Below, piece after piece: positions 6,185-6,505 of a DNA stretch of 6,505 nt. The notes beneath the pieces are model-generated. The model saw only the letters and a list, made by a program, of their open reading frames with translations. It made no database searches and was not told the origin of the DNA. Every line of letters begins with the position of its first letter. The first letter of the stretch is position 1. The position numbers and the translations under genes are program-made. The stretch covers positions 1-6,505 of the forward strand of contig JAEXPL010000094.1 in NCBI GenBank assembly GCA_023446865.1, given 5' to 3'. This DNA is from Verrucomicrobiota bacterium. Lineage in GTDB: Bacteria > Verrucomicrobiota > Verrucomicrobiia > Opitutales > Opitutaceae.

Positions 6185-6202
6185 ACGGATCTCCACATCC
6201 GT
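6185..6202. repeat. Inverted repeat ACGGAT/ATCCGT
   Basis: Perfect 6-bp arms (6185-6190 and 6197-6202) enclose CTCCAC. The arms are short, but the site is set in non-coding DNA and looks like the core of a small palindromic unit (REP-like). One copy is visible in the window. Confidence 0.35.
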
Positions 6203-6262
6203 GATTCCGCCGCCGTCGCCATCCCGCTTCGTCCTTCGTTTCCCAGCGCTCCGCCTCAGCCA

Positions 6263-6295
6263 TCCGTCGTCCGTTCTCGGTCCTCCGTCGTCCGT
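6263..6295. repeat. Direct repeat TCCGTCGTCCGT, two copies 21 nt apart
   Basis: The identical 12-mer is at 6263-6274 and 6284-6295, and the 10-mer CCGTCGTCCG recurs a third time at 6358-6367. The 21-nt spacing is two helical turns. It could be a protein-binding array or simple low-complexity drift. Confidence 0.55.
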
Positions 6296-6401
6296 CCTCC
6301 CCCATTCCACGGCCACCCCGTCTTTCCATCGGCCCGAGTTCGCCATTGCGGGCACGCCCGTCGTCCGGTTTCTTCGGCGACAACAAACCCCTCCTTCACC
6401 C

Positions 6402-6505
6402 ATGATCGCCCTCCTCGTCATCCTCGCTGCGCTCCTCGGTCTCGCCCTCGGCGCCGCGCTCTTCGTCGCCGGCATCTACAACCGCCTCGTCACCCTCCGC
6501 AACCG
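6402..6505 (+). CDS. lemA: LemA family protein, N-terminal fragment cut by window edge
   Basis: Only 34 codons are visible. Residues 1-24 form a hydrophobic membrane segment (MIALLVILAALLGLALGAAL) and are followed by GIYNRLVTLRN. The Y-N-x-L-V-x-L-R-N motif straight after an N-terminal helix is the LemA-family signature; in full-length members it continues into a helical cytoplasmic or periplasmic domain of about 150 residues. LemA proteins are single-pass membrane proteins of unclear biochemical role, often encoded next to TPM-domain or HtpX-type genes, which here would be beyond the right edge. The ATG at 6402 is the natural start because it leads straight into the helix. There is no Shine-Dalgarno; the leader is CCCTCCTTCACCC. 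It is divergent from nadD. Confidence 0.8.
   Translation, partial: MIALLVILAALLGLALGAALFVAGIYNRLVTLRN

Larger units (their letters stand above)
6050..6401. other. Divergent intergenic region between nadD and lemA with inverted and direct repeats
   Basis: 352 nt between two divergent starts, so promoters for both operons are expected here. I could not identify a convincing -35/-10 pair on either strand. The nadD-proximal half holds two inverted repeats (6062-6085 and 6110-6135), and a third lies at 6185-6202. The lemA-proximal half (about 6215-6400) is pyrimidine-rich on the plus strand, with recurring CCGTCGTCCG. The frames that stay open across it on the minus strand are Arg/Gly-rich and not protein-like. 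Confidence 0.6.

Noticed and set aside
6263..6367. CRISPR array or tandem operator array
   Set aside because: Repeats are only 10-12 nt, spacing is irregular (21 then 73 nt), and no cas gene is present.
6346..6374. lemA promoter TTGCGG plus TTTCTT with 17-nt spacing
   Set aside because: The -10 matches at only 3 of 6 positions and the region is pyrimidine-rich, so such matches occur by chance.
5466..6386. Extension of the rsfS frame through nadD on the minus strand
   Set aside because: The residues are Arg/Gly-rich and not protein-like, and the region is fully occupied by nadD, whose motifs are in another frame.
6050..6475. Extension of the nadD frame upstream
   Set aside because: NadD motif GGSFDP must be near the N-terminus; the upstream sequence is low-complexity and crosses the lemA start.

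Overview
The window is GC-rich, gene-dense bacterial DNA with strong C/G preference at third codon positions. Two things suggest a Verrucomicrobia/Opitutae-type Gram-negative host: a cassette of tandem prepilin-like genes ending in one very large member, and a neighbouring DUF481 outer-membrane-type protein. This assignment rests on gene content and style only. There is no rRNA or other marker here, so it is an inference.

Layout. Positions 2-3544 (+) hold the 3' part of an operon of type IV pilus/pseudopilin-like genes: a PilV-like protein whose 5' end is cut off by the window, a complete PilW-like prepilin, and a 779-residue PilX/GspK-like protein. They are 10-11 nt apart, and the operon ends in a textbook intrinsic terminator (3572-3599). 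Next, on the same strand, is a separately transcribed DUF481-type secreted beta-barrel protein (3656-4639). A ~300-nt convergent intergenic region (4640-4937) contains GC-rich hairpins and a small heptamer array. On the minus strand lies the housekeeping pair nadD-rsfS (6049 down to 4938), joined by an ATGA overlap. NadD makes NaAD in NAD synthesis. RsfS silences ribosomes under starvation and here carries a histone-H1-like lysine-rich tail. After a 352-nt divergent intergenic region with several inverted and direct repeats, the first 34 codons of a LemA-family gene run off the right edge (+).

How the genes work together. The three prepilin-like proteins would be processed by a prepilin peptidase and assembled as minor components of a pilus or type II secretion-like pseudopilus. 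The large third protein lacks the +5 glutamate, so it is a candidate tip protein. No motor, secretin or peptidase gene is visible, so these must be encoded elsewhere. NadD and RsfS are a commonly co-located housekeeping pair. The DUF481 and LemA genes have no visible functional link to the pilin cassette.

I see no CRISPR array, tRNA, rRNA, transposase or phage gene. The points most worth following up are the large E5-less pilin-like protein, the basic tail on RsfS, the absence of Shine-Dalgarno sequences combined with CTCC-rich leaders, and the structured repeats in the two intergenic regions.
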